In this document: positions 15,427 to 23,577 of the stretch, in pieces
Position numbering within the stretch: position 1 is the first letter of the stretch
Layout of the letters: each line of letters begins with the position of its first letter
From: Clostridiales bacterium
GTDB lineage: Bacteria; Bacillota; Clostridia; Christensenellales; Pumilibacteraceae
Assembly (NCBI GenBank): GCA_014799665.1
Contig: JAAVHP010000006.1
Coordinates: 2,689 to 66,688, forward strand
Direction of reading: 5' to 3'
Length of the DNA: 64,000 nt
The notes under the pieces: model-generated
Databases searched by the model: none
What the model saw: only the letters and a program-made list of their open reading frames with translations
What the model was told of the DNA's origin: nothing
Position numbers and translations under genes: made by a program

Positions 15427-16665
15427 TTAGTCCGTTGTGTCATTAAAGTCCCATTTAAGATAGTCCACCTTCGCTGCTTCTTTAAGCTGAAACGCATCCG
15501 AGAAGTCAGTATAACCTCGGTCTATGCGCGAAGAATGTATACTCCTATCCTCTTCGTGACCGTCCCACAGCATTACCAATTCACCGTGGACACCACATTC
15601 TTTACAGCGCGTGATAAACGTGTACCGCAGTTCATGCAAGTGGTGATTTGGAAATAACCGCTTAACCGTAGTATGCAATGTGTTAAGGTTTACCCTCTTC
15701 GCCTTTTCAAAGTCAACGTACGAAAGCACGCGCTTCATCATTGGCGTAAACGGGATTCTACGCTTTACAATATCCTTACCCATGCGTTCTTTACTCGTCT
15801 CGCATTCAATCCAAACGTTGTCAATTACGTTTAAAGAGGCTAATTCGCTTCGACGCATTCCAGAATACAAAAGTACAATTAAGGCGTGCGATGCGTCTTT
15901 TTTGAGGTTTGAGAGACAATAGTTAACAAGCTTCCGTTCCTCTTCATACGTAAACGCCGAGCCTTTCTTGCATTGGTAGTTTGGAACGACCACCTTTTTC
16001 ATGGGCGTTGGAATGTTGTAATCGTCCGCAATCATATCGAAGATACACCTAAGAACCAAGAACAGTTTGTGCGCAGTTCGCAAAACACCTTTGTCAACGT
16101 AGGTCAGCAAAAAGTTCTGCAAATCGCTTCGGTCAATCTCGGTCGCCAATGTTTCCCCGAATACCGGTAATATGTCGTGATTAATCATACGAACATATTC
16201 CTTATAGGTCGATTGCTTGGTTGTAACTCTTTTAATGTTCAGCCATTCGTCGGCATATTCCGCGAATGTCTTTTTGCTCTTGTCTGCCTTCTTAGGCTTA
16301 CGGCTATCATCTTTGCCGTTAAGCTTATCGACAAATTTCTTTTTGAGCATTGTTAAGTCTTTGGACGAAACTTCGATATCAATTCCTTGTCTGTGAAATC
16401 TCGCTTCGTAAACACCGTCTTTTCTCAAACGGTAGTGTACGATCAAATCGTTCACCGCAAAGACGTTTCTAAATGATGTCGGCATATTTGAAATCTCCTT
16501 TTTTGTGAATTTCAGCACATTCCGACGATTCTCTTTAACCTTACTTGTTTTGGTCTGCGGAACCACCCCCAACAGAATTCGCTCGTATAGCTCGTTTTGT
16601 TTTTTCAGCGATTCAAGCAGTAGCATAACGGAATTGTCCGCTTGTAACGTGTTTTGTTCTTTCAA
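15427..16665 (-). CDS. int: Tyrosine recombinase / integrase
   Basis: 412 residues, TTG start with AAGGA just upstream and the 14-codon leader ORF before it. An N-terminal arm-binding region and a SAM-like core-binding domain (about 130-215) precede the catalytic domain, with Arg in YSGMRRSELASL, the HELRYTF box, GHEED and the presumed nucleophile in DRGYTDF. This is the Tn916/phage type of integrase that inserts elements site-specifically. The gene ends 160 bp from the tRNA-Gln fragment, the normal place for an attachment site. The paralogous RHH gene lies upstream in the same operon and probably controls it. All key residues are present. Confidence 0.92.
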   Translation of the reverse strand: MKEQNTLQADNSVMLLLESLKKQNELYERILLGVVPQTKTSKVKENRRNVLKFTKKEISNMPTSFRNVFAVNDLIVHYRLRKDGVYEARFHRQGIDIEVSSKDLTMLKKKFVDKLNGKDDSRKPKKADKSKKTFAEYADEWLNIKRVTTKQSTYKEYVRMINHDILPVFGETLATEIDRSDLQNFLLTYVDKGVLRTAHKLFLVLRCIFDMIADDYNIPTPMKKVVVPNYQCKKGSAFTYEEERKLVNYCLSNLKKDASHALIVLLYSGMRRSELASLNVIDNVWIECETSKERMGKDIVKRRIPFTPMMKRVLSYVDFEKAKRVNLNTLHTTVKRLFPNHHLHELRYTFITRCKECGVHGELVMLWDGHEEDRSIHSSRIDRGYTDFSDAFQLKEAAKVDYLKWDFNDTTD

Positions 16666-16683
16666 ATGTCCTTATTCGGGTAA

Positions 16684-16728
16684 TTACTTATCACCCTTAT
16701 AGCTCTGAATACTATGTCCTCTTTTCAT
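16684..16728 (-). CDS. 14-residue leader ORF ahead of the integrase
   Basis: ATG 16728 follows GAGGAGG with ideal spacing and reads MKRGHSIQSYKGDK before TAA. It ends 18 bases before the integrase TTG. A strongly initiated short frame next to a weakly initiated integrase suggests translational coupling or leader control. Too short for homology. Confidence 0.45.
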   Translation of the reverse strand: MKRGHSIQSYKGDK

Positions 16729-16759
16729 AGCGTGTTCCTCCTCGTTTATAAGATTTTAG

Positions 16760-17047
16760 TTATTCGGTTTTCTTTTTATCAACCTTCTCAAAACCGAAAA
16801 AGTCATCATAACCGTCTACTATCTTAGCAAGGGATAAATCTTGTTCGGCGGCATCGTCTAATAACGCTTTGTAACCCGCCTCGATTAACTGTACCTTTGT
16901 ATAGCCGTATCTATTCAAAAACTCATTTATTTGTTCGGCTTTCTCTCTCGGCACGCTCGTTCCCCATACCATGCACTTTGCCTTTCTCTCAACTTTGTGC
17001 TTTTCTTCGTAGCGTTTGTCTTTTATAGACCTATCTACCTTTTCCAT
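16760..17047 (-). CDS. Ribbon-helix-helix-like regulator paired with the integrase
   Basis: 95 residues; GGAGGTAAGT precedes ATG 17047. Clearly paralogous to the protein at 887-1153, sharing VDRSIKDKRYEEKHK-type N-terminus, VWGTSVPR, TKVQLIEAGYKALLDDAAE and DGYDDFF, with a longer basic tail (KVDKKKTE). A beta strand plus two helices fit a ribbon-helix-helix dimer. It is first in the operon leading to the integrase and sits behind the palindrome at 17072-17085. Autoregulation and integrase control are inferred. Confidence 0.7.
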   Translation of the reverse strand: MEKVDRSIKDKRYEEKHKVERKAKCMVWGTSVPREKAEQINEFLNRYGYTKVQLIEAGYKALLDDAAEQDLSLAKIVDGYDDFFGFEKVDKKKTE

Positions 17048-17071
17048 ACTTACCTCCGTAAAATATATTTG

Positions 17072-17085
17072 TCGTATATATACGA
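17072..17085. promoter_or_regulatory. Palindromic operator TCGTATATATACGA (second copy)
   Basis: Identical to 843-856 and likewise separated from the -10 hexamer by 8 bp, although the surrounding sequence differs. Confidence 0.7.
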
Positions 17086-17093
17086 TTTGGTAT

Positions 17094-17122
17094 ATTTTAG
17101 CAGAAGCTTATATGCAAGTCAA
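17094..17122 (-). promoter_or_regulatory. Promoter of the RHH-integrase operon
   Basis: Minus strand TTGACT (17122-17117), 17-bp spacer, TAAAAT (17099-17094). Confidence 0.8.
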
Positions 17123-17135
17123 GTACTTTTGGGAA

Positions 17136-17591
17136 TTACCGGCGTAATTTTTTCAACCCTTCCAATTCGTATTCGTAAAGATAGTCCGGCGTATCGCTCA
17201 TTAGTCCTTTCTCGTATAGATCGTTATCAAGCTGCAAAACTTTGTTTACTCGTCCTAAATCGTGGTATACCGACGATAATATTGACTTGTTAATCGTTAC
17301 GTTAAGCACGGTCTCTTTCATCAGTTTGACGATAGTATCGAACAACTCGTCATCTAACCTACTGCCATTTATTTGCGGTCTCTGCGGCGCGGGCTGTTCG
17401 TCATCCAGCGTAACCTCTCCGTACAGCTTGTTACGCAAAATCGGCAAACCGTAAAACAATGCGTCATTGATGACTTTGCTAAAACTCTTGTATTCCGGAT
17501 CTTCCATTATTTCGTCTATCTGTTCCAACATATCAATGTCCGTTATTCTGATATGACGGTCTACTGCTTTTTTTGTTTGTTTTCTTTTCAT
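17136..17591 (-). CDS. Hypothetical island protein with possible RHH N-terminus
   Basis: 151 residues, GGAG 9 bases before ATG. A basic N-terminus (KRKQTKKAVDRHIRI) leads into a helix pair (about 18-50: DMLEQIDEIM and SFSKVINDALFYGLP) reminiscent of plasmid and mobile-element ribbon-helix-helix proteins. The linker is Pro/Gln-rich, and the C-terminus is helical and charged. It sits upstream of the integrase operon on the same strand but has its own spacing. A role in element maintenance or DNA binding is plausible but unproven. Confidence 0.6.
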   Translation of the reverse strand: MKRKQTKKAVDRHIRITDIDMLEQIDEIMEDPEYKSFSKVINDALFYGLPILRNKLYGEVTLDDEQPAPQRPQINGSRLDDELFDTIVKLMKETVLNVTINKSILSSVYHDLGRVNKVLQLDNDLYEKGLMSDTPDYLYEYELEGLKKLRR

Positions 17592-17627
17592 TTTTATTTC
17601 TCCTATTTAAATTATTTGTTGTTAAAC

Positions 17628-17677
17628 GGAAAGCGGGTTTCCCGCTTTTCCAAAGTTCGAAATGGGCTTTTTGCCCA
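17628..17677 (-). terminator. Paired GC-rich hairpins
   Basis: GGAAAGCGGG-TTT-CCCGCTTTTCC (17628-17651) and TGGGC-TTTTT-GCCCA (17663-17677) lie between two minus-strand genes; either could end the upstream transcript. Tails are only moderately T-rich. Confidence 0.4.
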
Positions 17678-17740
17678 CTTTCCTTATCCTGCTTACTTTT
17701 TTCAAGAAACCTGCCACACTTTGCTCCATCTTTGCTACCA

Positions 17741-18454
17741 TTAAATATCCCCAACGATTTCCTTATAGTGGGTCAATAATCGATACAAGCTACTGCACCT
17801 GTTATATTCCGGATGTCTATCCATTCCAATATCCAAACACGCCCAATCTACCTTGTCCAAAAGTTGCTTATTCGAAGCATACAAATCGTTTTGAATGTTC
17901 GGATGCAGTCCCATAAATTCTTCGAACGATATGCCGTATTCAGCATTGTCTGTAATGTTTCTCACTTGTTCATTTGTTATCTTTACGCGTTCACGTTTGC
18001 CACCTATCGAACCTATTTGCTTTCTCTTTCTCGATAGTTCCAATTTCCGTTTAGCAAGTGCGAAGTATGCATCCACAGGCGATTTCAATTTCCTCTCCGT
18101 GCCGTCAAACATATACTCACAAATTGCCTTAACATACTGTCCGCTCTCCGCTTCGTTCATAAGTTTAATTGCCTTGTAGTATGTATCCACAAACGTAAAG
18201 TGCCGCATTTTACTGTTAAGATTTTTCGGCTGCTTGCCGCTCAATTCGATTTGCTTATCTTCTTCCAACAAGTCTACGATATTACTCCAAAAGAAGCTTT
18301 CTTTATCGTCCTGCGACTCTGCCACTTCTTCATTCGTCAACATATACTGACAGATATTCCGCACCATTCTCCCTGCTGAAGCGTCGTCCGATTGCCGAAT
18401 CAAATCCCAATACAAATCATAAAAAGTAAATTGCTTTAATTGTTTTTGTTCCAT
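17741..18454 (-). CDS. DUF6291-like, phage/element replication-type protein
   Basis: 237 residues from ATG 18454, chosen over 18487 because CGGAGG lies 5 bases upstream. Two similar helical segments (about 10-70 with FYDLYWDLIRQSDDASAGRM, about 85-145 with FVDTYYKAIKLMNEAESGQYV) match the repeated pattern of DUF6291 proteins common in phages and integrative elements. The C-terminal half is charged. The specific function is not established; a helper role in element replication is inferred from context. Confidence 0.55.
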   Translation of the reverse strand: MEQKQLKQFTFYDLYWDLIRQSDDASAGRMVRNICQYMLTNEEVAESQDDKESFFWSNIVDLLEEDKQIELSGKQPKNLNSKMRHFTFVDTYYKAIKLMNEAESGQYVKAICEYMFDGTERKLKSPVDAYFALAKRKLELSRKRKQIGSIGGKRERVKITNEQVRNITDNAEYGISFEEFMGLHPNIQNDLYASNKQLLDKVDWACLDIGMDRHPEYNRCSSLYRLLTHYKEIVGDI

Positions 18455-18477
18455 TATTCCTCCGTTATTTCCATTGT

Positions 18478-18537
18478 TTGCAAGCATTTAAAGACCGCTT
18501 GCAAGTCTATTTCTAGCGCATACGCATCACCTCCTTT
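18478..18537 (-). promoter_or_regulatory. Leader with mini-ORF and hairpin before the DUF6291-like gene
   Basis: On the minus strand AAAGGAGGTGAT is followed by ATG CGC TAG (18521-18513), then a perfect 8-bp inverted repeat TTGCAAGC/GCTTGCAA (18504-18497 and 18485-18478), then the gene. A two-codon frame behind an excellent ribosome site suggests leader regulation. Confidence 0.35.
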
Positions 18538-18623
18538 ATGGCATGATAAAAAGCCTTACACTTACTAACGCTAAATTTCGCCCCTACTTTTCTAAAATTT
18601 TTATAAAAAATTTTTTGCAAAAT

Positions 18624-18655
18624 ATGAGCCGCACGAAATAGATCGCACGGCTCAC
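18624..18655 (-). terminator. Terminator of the HTH gene at 18676
   Basis: Thirteen-base arms (18655-18643 and 18636-18624) pair throughout if G-U pairs are allowed, six-base loop TCTATT, then ATATTTTG. Confidence 0.7.
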
Positions 18656-18675
18656 ATAGCCTATCTTTAATATAT

Positions 18676-19674
18676 TTATTTGCTTGTAAATTCACCTACC
18701 AGTTGCAAATGTTTTTCTCTACCGTCATCAGTATCCCAAGCCAAATGCAATACGTTATCTCCCCAATAAGTAAACGTAATATAATCTTCGTCTATTCTCG
18801 GATCAAACAAATGTATTTGCGGATTATCTTTCACGCCATTATACTCTGCCGCAAAAAACGTACCGAACAGTGCAAAGGCAAATATATTATCTAAAGGTTC
18901 AAGCTCAAACTTCTTTGTGCCGTCAGCAGATAAACTTCCGGGACGACCATCATACGTCTCTCCTGTTGTATGATTTATTTTAATATGTTCTGGCGGAATT
19001 GGTACATCTTCTTTATTCTCTATCCAATGACAATATCGTAAAACAAAATATTTTGCATTTTTCACGCCGTAAGATTCATCTACATTTACTCGTTCAAGGT
19101 ATTTTCTCCTTAGTTTCCTGCGCTCTATTTTACAACCATCCAAACCATATAAAGCATACCAAGATCCGTCATTATTGAACTTAAAATCTTCCCAATCCCA
19201 AGCTCTAAACCCCGCTCTGTTTTCAGTATCATAAAGCATATCCAAACTTAATCCTGCTCCGTAACTTTCACACGGCGCACCAATATATCTGTATCTATTT
19301 TGAAGTTGCTTGCCAGTATCGCTAAAAGTATGTATTACTTCTATAATCCCTTCTTCTCTTAAACTCTTTAATGTCATCTGCATTAAACGATCTGATATGC
19401 AAAGTTTTTCAGCAAGTGCAAACATATCTATATATTTGCCGTTATGCGCTATGATGTAGTTTACGATTATCTCTTTTCGTTCTTCCGGTGTCGGCTTACG
19501 CATTAAAAATTCCGGACCAACGTAATCATATCTGTTGCCCTTCTTGTAATACTCCGGATTTTCTATCTCAATAAAACCATACTTTTCCTTATGGCGTTTA
19601 TTTCCGCAATAGAAATCATTTACCGTATGCTTTCTATGCTTTCTCTTTTTCTTAATATCCACAATCGTTACCAA
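18676..19674 (-). CDS. Winged-helix-containing hypothetical protein
   Basis: 332 residues. A Lys/Arg/His-rich N-terminus (about 8-16) precedes a winged-helix segment (about 68-115: PTPEERKEIIVNYIIAHNG, then LAEKLCISDRLMQMTLKSL), the layout of replication or regulatory proteins of mobile elements. The rest (about 140-332) is rich in Tyr, Trp and Asp and is not recognised. It lies downstream of hsdR by 80 bases with a terminator after it. DNA binding is likely; the role is unknown. Confidence 0.55.
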   Translation of the reverse strand: MVTIVDIKKKRKHRKHTVNDFYCGNKRHKEKYGFIEIENPEYYKKGNRYDYVGPEFLMRKPTPEERKEIIVNYIIAHNGKYIDMFALAEKLCISDRLMQMTLKSLREEGIIEVIHTFSDTGKQLQNRYRYIGAPCESYGAGLSLDMLYDTENRAGFRAWDWEDFKFNNDGSWYALYGLDGCKIERRKLRRKYLERVNVDESYGVKNAKYFVLRYCHWIENKEDVPIPPEHIKINHTTGETYDGRPGSLSADGTKKFELEPLDNIFAFALFGTFFAAEYNGVKDNPQIHLFDPRIDEDYITFTYWGDNVLHLAWDTDDGREKHLQLVGEFTSK

Positions 19675-19754
19675 ACAAATATCGTTCTAATTTAATACAA
19701 ATATAAACATTTCTCAAAGCTTTTGCAATGTTCACTGAATAATTCATTGTAAAT

Positions 19755-22700
19755 TTATTCTGAATACTTTCTGAAATTTTCCGCCTGTGCCAGAACCTCT
19801 TTATATACCTCATCCACTGTAACAGGCGGATAATGATACTCGGCAAGCTTCAAAATGATGTTCACTTTAAGTTCTGCTTTTATGTCGTCCCTTGCCGACC
19901 AAGCTGCATATTTTGCCTTATCGTCTACTATCGTTTTAATCTCTTTTGCAAGTTTTAGCAAGCTTTCATTACCGTACTTTTCTATGTACTCGTCATAGAA
20001 GTTGTATTTCTTTGCTATTATCTCCAGAATATCGAAGAACGCTTTTTCTTCAAATGAGATATTCAGCGCCTCAAAAGAAAGCTTATCGTTGCCGAGTTCT
20101 TTCAATAATTTGGTCAGTTGTTCAGCAACATCGTCAAGCACTTCGTTTGCAAATGCCTTATCTCTACGACGAGCATTGTACAATTCCACTATGGCATTCA
20201 TCCTTTCAGTAAAATCAATGCCTTTTATCCGGTTTATTCTCTTATAGTCATCTATTGCGCGTTTCAAAAGCCGCTGTAGTAACTTAATCTTTGTGTTTAC
20301 CATTGGAATACGGTTAATCCGCTCAATGTACTCATCACTGAAAATATCTTGCTCCAACCGCGGCGTGTCTTTTTCTACAGTAAAAATTTCCGATACACCT
20401 TCCGCCTGTATTGCTTCCTCTATGAGTTTGGCAACTCGCTTATTCATTTGCGCCGTATCGGGTGCTTCACCTTTCGTAAGTTTAAATAGTACAGAACGCA
20501 CGGCAAGATAGAAATGAATTTTATCGCGCTCGGCATCCGAAAGCTCATCGCCGCCGCTACACAAATTATAAGCATCTTTCAACCGCTTTACAAGTTGCAT
20601 AAAACGATCTTCCATTTCTTTCGACAGTTGCACAAACTCAACGGCGTGATTAAGACAATCAAGTTGCTCCAACGGAGTACCGTCAAAAAACGGCTTTACA
20701 TTGAAAGTCTTAAACATTGCATCCAAAACTTCCAACGTATCACGCACTATAATAACCGACTTGCCTATTTCTTCTATATCATTTTCTTTGTAATCGGTGT
20801 ATATGCGCAATGCCTTATTCATACTGTTTTTAATACCGATATAATCAACGATAAGACCTTTGTCCTTGCCTTTGCAAACACGGTTGACGCGCGATATGGT
20901 TTGAATAAGAGTATGCTGTTGCACCGGCTTGTCTATGTACATTGTATCGAGTTCGGGGACATCAAAACCTGTAAGCCACATATCCACTACAATTGCAATT
21001 TTGAAATTCGACTTAACTTTCTTAAATTGTCTGTCGAGTTCCTTTTTGTAATCATCATTACCGAGAAGATTCCACAATGCAGGAATATCATCTTTCGAGC
21101 GCGTCATTACCATATTCATTTTGGCAATTGGTTTTATCTCTTTACGTTCTTTATCGGTAAGATCAACGCCCTCATCCGCTTCCCTCACGTCAGTCCACTG
21201 CGGACGAATCGCCTTGATTTTTTCATATAAACTAAACGCTATTGCTCTGTTAGCGCACACAAACATAGCTTTGCCGCAAACGGTTGCACCTTCGCTTACA
21301 CGCTTTTCGTAATGCGCAACAAAATCATTTGCAATCGCTTCCAATCTGTCTGGATCGCCGAGAACGACATCTAACTGCGACATTGCTTTTTTACTTTCTT
21401 CTATCTGATTTTCGTTTGAGCCTTCTTCCGCACATTGCGCATAATAGGCTTCTATTTCCTCTAACTTGTTTTTATCAAGCGTAACTTTCGCCGCACGGCC
21501 TTCATAAACAAGATTGACAGTAATGCCATCCTTAACAGATTCTGTCATAGTATATTTATCTACCACCGAGCCGAACACATCGATTGTCGCGTCGATAGGC
21601 GTACCCGTAAACCCGACGTAAGTTGCATTCGGTAACGAATCGTGCAAATATTTTGCAAAGCCATAACGCCGCTGAACGCCTTTATCAGTTACCTTCACTT
21701 GCTGTTCTAAATTTACTTGCGAACGATGTGCCTCGTCAGAAATACAAATAATATTCGTTCTATCTGAAAGTAGCTGAATATCTTCTGTAAACTTTTGTAT
21801 AGTCGTTAAATACACGCCACCGCTTGCTCTACCCTGTAATTTTTCGCGCAAGTCTGCCCGCGACTCAATACTCTCAACCGTATTATCTCCGATAAACTTT
21901 TTGGCATTGCAAAATGTAGAGGAAAGCTGAGTATCGAGATCAGTTCTGTCTGTAATCAAAACAACCGTCGGACTCTTGAAATACTCGCTCCGCATAAGCA
22001 TACGGGTCAGAAAAAGCATTGTAATACTCTTGCCGCAACCCGTAGCACCGAAATATGTACCGCCTTTACCGTCACCTTGCGGCTTTTGGTGAAGCTTTAT
22101 ATTTTCCAATAGCTTTGTTGCCGCAAAATATTGCGGATAGCGGCAAACCACTTTTAATTCCTTTTGCGATTGATCGGGGAAATATATAAAGTCTTTTATA
22201 ACTGCTAACAGCCTGTCCTTGCGGAACAACCCTTTAACAAGCGAATACAACGAATTTATACCGTCAACCTCGCTCACTCCATCGTCAACCTTTCTCCACG
22301 CATAAAAATAGTCGTAATCGGCAAATAGTGAACCGTACTTATTGTTAACCCCGTCGCTAATTACCACAAAAGCATTGTACTTGAACAAATCTGGAATATC
22401 TCGCGTATAGCGCACAGTCAGCTGCTCGTAGGCATTGTATATCGTGGCGTTCTCTCTAGTAGCGCTTTTAAACTCAATCACCACTACCGGTAAGCCGTTT
22501 ATATAAACAACCGCATCGGGAATACGAAGTTGAGACACGCCTTGAATTTCCACTTGATTGACTATCTTAAAAATATTCGCGTCTTTATTTTTAAAATCGA
22601 TAAGCCGAATAAAAATGTCCTTCTTTGTCTTATCCTCACGGCGAAAAATGAAGCCCTCTGTCATTTTAGTAAGCATCTCTTTATTCGCGTCGTACAGCGG

Positions 22701-22913
22701 ATCGTGCGAAGCTCTGACTAAACTCAAAATAATACTTTCGATTTCGGAAGGAGTTATCCCCTCTTTCGCATATTTAGTCGCAAGATACGCACGCAAATCG
22801 TCCCGAAGTAGCACATCCGTGACTTCGCGCAAAATGCTGTCGCCGGATACATATTCGTACCCTTCGTTTTGAAATAACTCCATTACGGATAATTCTAATT
22901 TAGCTTCATTCAT
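19755..22913 (-). CDS. hsdR: Type I restriction enzyme subunit R
   Basis: 1052 residues. The N-terminal PD-(D/E)xK nuclease is visible as PDAVV (132-136) and IEFKS (146-150). The superfamily 2 translocase carries Walker A GATGCGKS (289-296), DEAHRS (393-398), GFTGTP and an ISRVNR motif VI. A helical C-terminal region binds the methylase core. It cleaves unmethylated DNA after ATP-driven translocation. It is the last hsd gene; HsdS and HsdM are at 25456 and 26591, with three unrelated genes between. The start ATG has GGAGATTC upstream. Complete, with key motifs intact. Confidence 0.95.
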   Translation of the reverse strand: MNEAKLELSVMELFQNEGYEYVSGDSILREVTDVLLRDDLRAYLATKYAKEGITPSEIESIILSLVRASHDPLYDANKEMLTKMTEGFIFRREDKTKKDIFIRLIDFKNKDANIFKIVNQVEIQGVSQLRIPDAVVYINGLPVVVIEFKSATRENATIYNAYEQLTVRYTRDIPDLFKYNAFVVISDGVNNKYGSLFADYDYFYAWRKVDDGVSEVDGINSLYSLVKGLFRKDRLLAVIKDFIYFPDQSQKELKVVCRYPQYFAATKLLENIKLHQKPQGDGKGGTYFGATGCGKSITMLFLTRMLMRSEYFKSPTVVLITDRTDLDTQLSSTFCNAKKFIGDNTVESIESRADLREKLQGRASGGVYLTTIQKFTEDIQLLSDRTNIICISDEAHRSQVNLEQQVKVTDKGVQRRYGFAKYLHDSLPNATYVGFTGTPIDATIDVFGSVVDKYTMTESVKDGITVNLVYEGRAAKVTLDKNKLEEIEAYYAQCAEEGSNENQIEESKKAMSQLDVVLGDPDRLEAIANDFVAHYEKRVSEGATVCGKAMFVCANRAIAFSLYEKIKAIRPQWTDVREADEGVDLTDKERKEIKPIAKMNMVMTRSKDDIPALWNLLGNDDYKKELDRQFKKVKSNFKIAIVVDMWLTGFDVPELDTMYIDKPVQQHTLIQTISRVNRVCKGKDKGLIVDYIGIKNSMNKALRIYTDYKENDIEEIGKSVIIVRDTLEVLDAMFKTFNVKPFFDGTPLEQLDCLNHAVEFVQLSKEMEDRFMQLVKRLKDAYNLCSGGDELSDAERDKIHFYLAVRSVLFKLTKGEAPDTAQMNKRVAKLIEEAIQAEGVSEIFTVEKDTPRLEQDIFSDEYIERINRIPMVNTKIKLLQRLLKRAIDDYKRINRIKGIDFTERMNAIVELYNARRRDKAFANEVLDDVAEQLTKLLKELGNDKLSFEALNISFEEKAFFDILEIIAKKYNFYDEYIEKYGNESLLKLAKEIKTIVDDKAKYAAWSARDDIKAELKVNIILKLAEYHYPPVTVDEVYKEVLAQAENFRKYSE

Positions 22914-22946
22914 TAGTGAATCTCCTAACTCGTATTATAACTTTTC

Positions 22947-23393
22947 TCAATTGGCTTTTCGCAAAGAAATTCTATAATCATGTAACTTCAAGCAAAGTGT
23001 TTCATTCTTTTTTATAAATTCCGTTATATATTCTTCGGTAATCACAAATTGTTTATTTCCGTCTTTTACTCTCGTTTTCGTCGCTAACCTTTGTTCATTA
23101 TCTTTGTCTGTAATTAGAAAGCTGTGAATAATTCTATTTCTCATCTCCACTAATTCGGAAAATAAGTCCAAAATCTCTCGGCTTGTCCGCGTCAATATAG
23201 TTGCTTGAATGATTTTCTTTAATTGCCCAGATTCTTTTTCAATAAGGTCATACCAATTATAATCTTTTTGATTTGTATGCAATATGTTTTCTATAACAAA
23301 AGCATTATTTGAATTGAACACACATATCGCTGTTCCTAATAGTTCCCGATATTCTTGAGATGGAACGCTTTGACGCGTTAAATTAATATACAT
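22947..23393 (-). CDS. HEPN-like small protein inside the hsd locus
   Basis: 148 residues; AAAGGATA before ATG. All-helical by pattern, with EMRNRIIHSF near 85-94, which fits the R-x4-H (RNxxxH) signature of HEPN ribonucleases. HEPN proteins often act as RNA-cleaving toxins in defence loci. It lies between the AbiTii gene and hsdR, with a relic of another hsdR beside it, so it may have arrived in a cassette exchange. Toxic activity is inference only; no antitoxin is seen. Confidence 0.5.
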   Translation of the reverse strand: MYINLTRQSVPSQEYRELLGTAICVFNSNNAFVIENILHTNQKDYNWYDLIEKESGQLKKIIQATILTRTSREILDLFSELVEMRNRIIHSFLITDKDNEQRLATKTRVKDGNKQFVITEEYITEFIKKNETLCLKLHDYRISLRKAN

Positions 23394-23460
23394 TATCCTT
23401 TGTACCTCTTAAAAATTTTACTCACATTGAATTTCCTGAGCTTTTATAAAAACATCTATT

Positions 23461-23566
23461 ACTTCACGTAAATGATGTCACTGGGCACATATTCGCACTC
23501 TTCATTTGAAATAACTCCGTTACGGATAATTCTAATTGAGCTTCATTCCTTAATGAATCTCCTAAC
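23461..23566 (-). pseudogene. Relic of a second hsdR 5' end
   Basis: These 106 bases resemble 22822-22929, the first codons and ribosome site of hsdR. On the minus strand the copy keeps GGAGATTC and NEAQLELSVTELFQ, but the ATG has become AGG, one base is lost after the FQ codons, and restoring it gives NEECEYVPSD against NEGYEYVSGD, after which similarity ends. The protein differences indicate a diverged allele rather than a fresh duplication. Confidence 0.75.
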
Positions 23567-23577
23567 ATAAAGTGATT

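Noticed and set aside
17533..17754. 73-codon minus-strand gene between the two island genes
   Set aside because: TTG start without ribosome site, overlaps the next gene's start in another frame and runs through two GC-rich hairpins.
18513..18695. 60-codon minus-strand gene after the HTH gene
   Set aside because: It overlaps the end of the HTH gene and passes through that gene's terminator; only the last codons have a ribosome site, so just a mini-ORF is listed.
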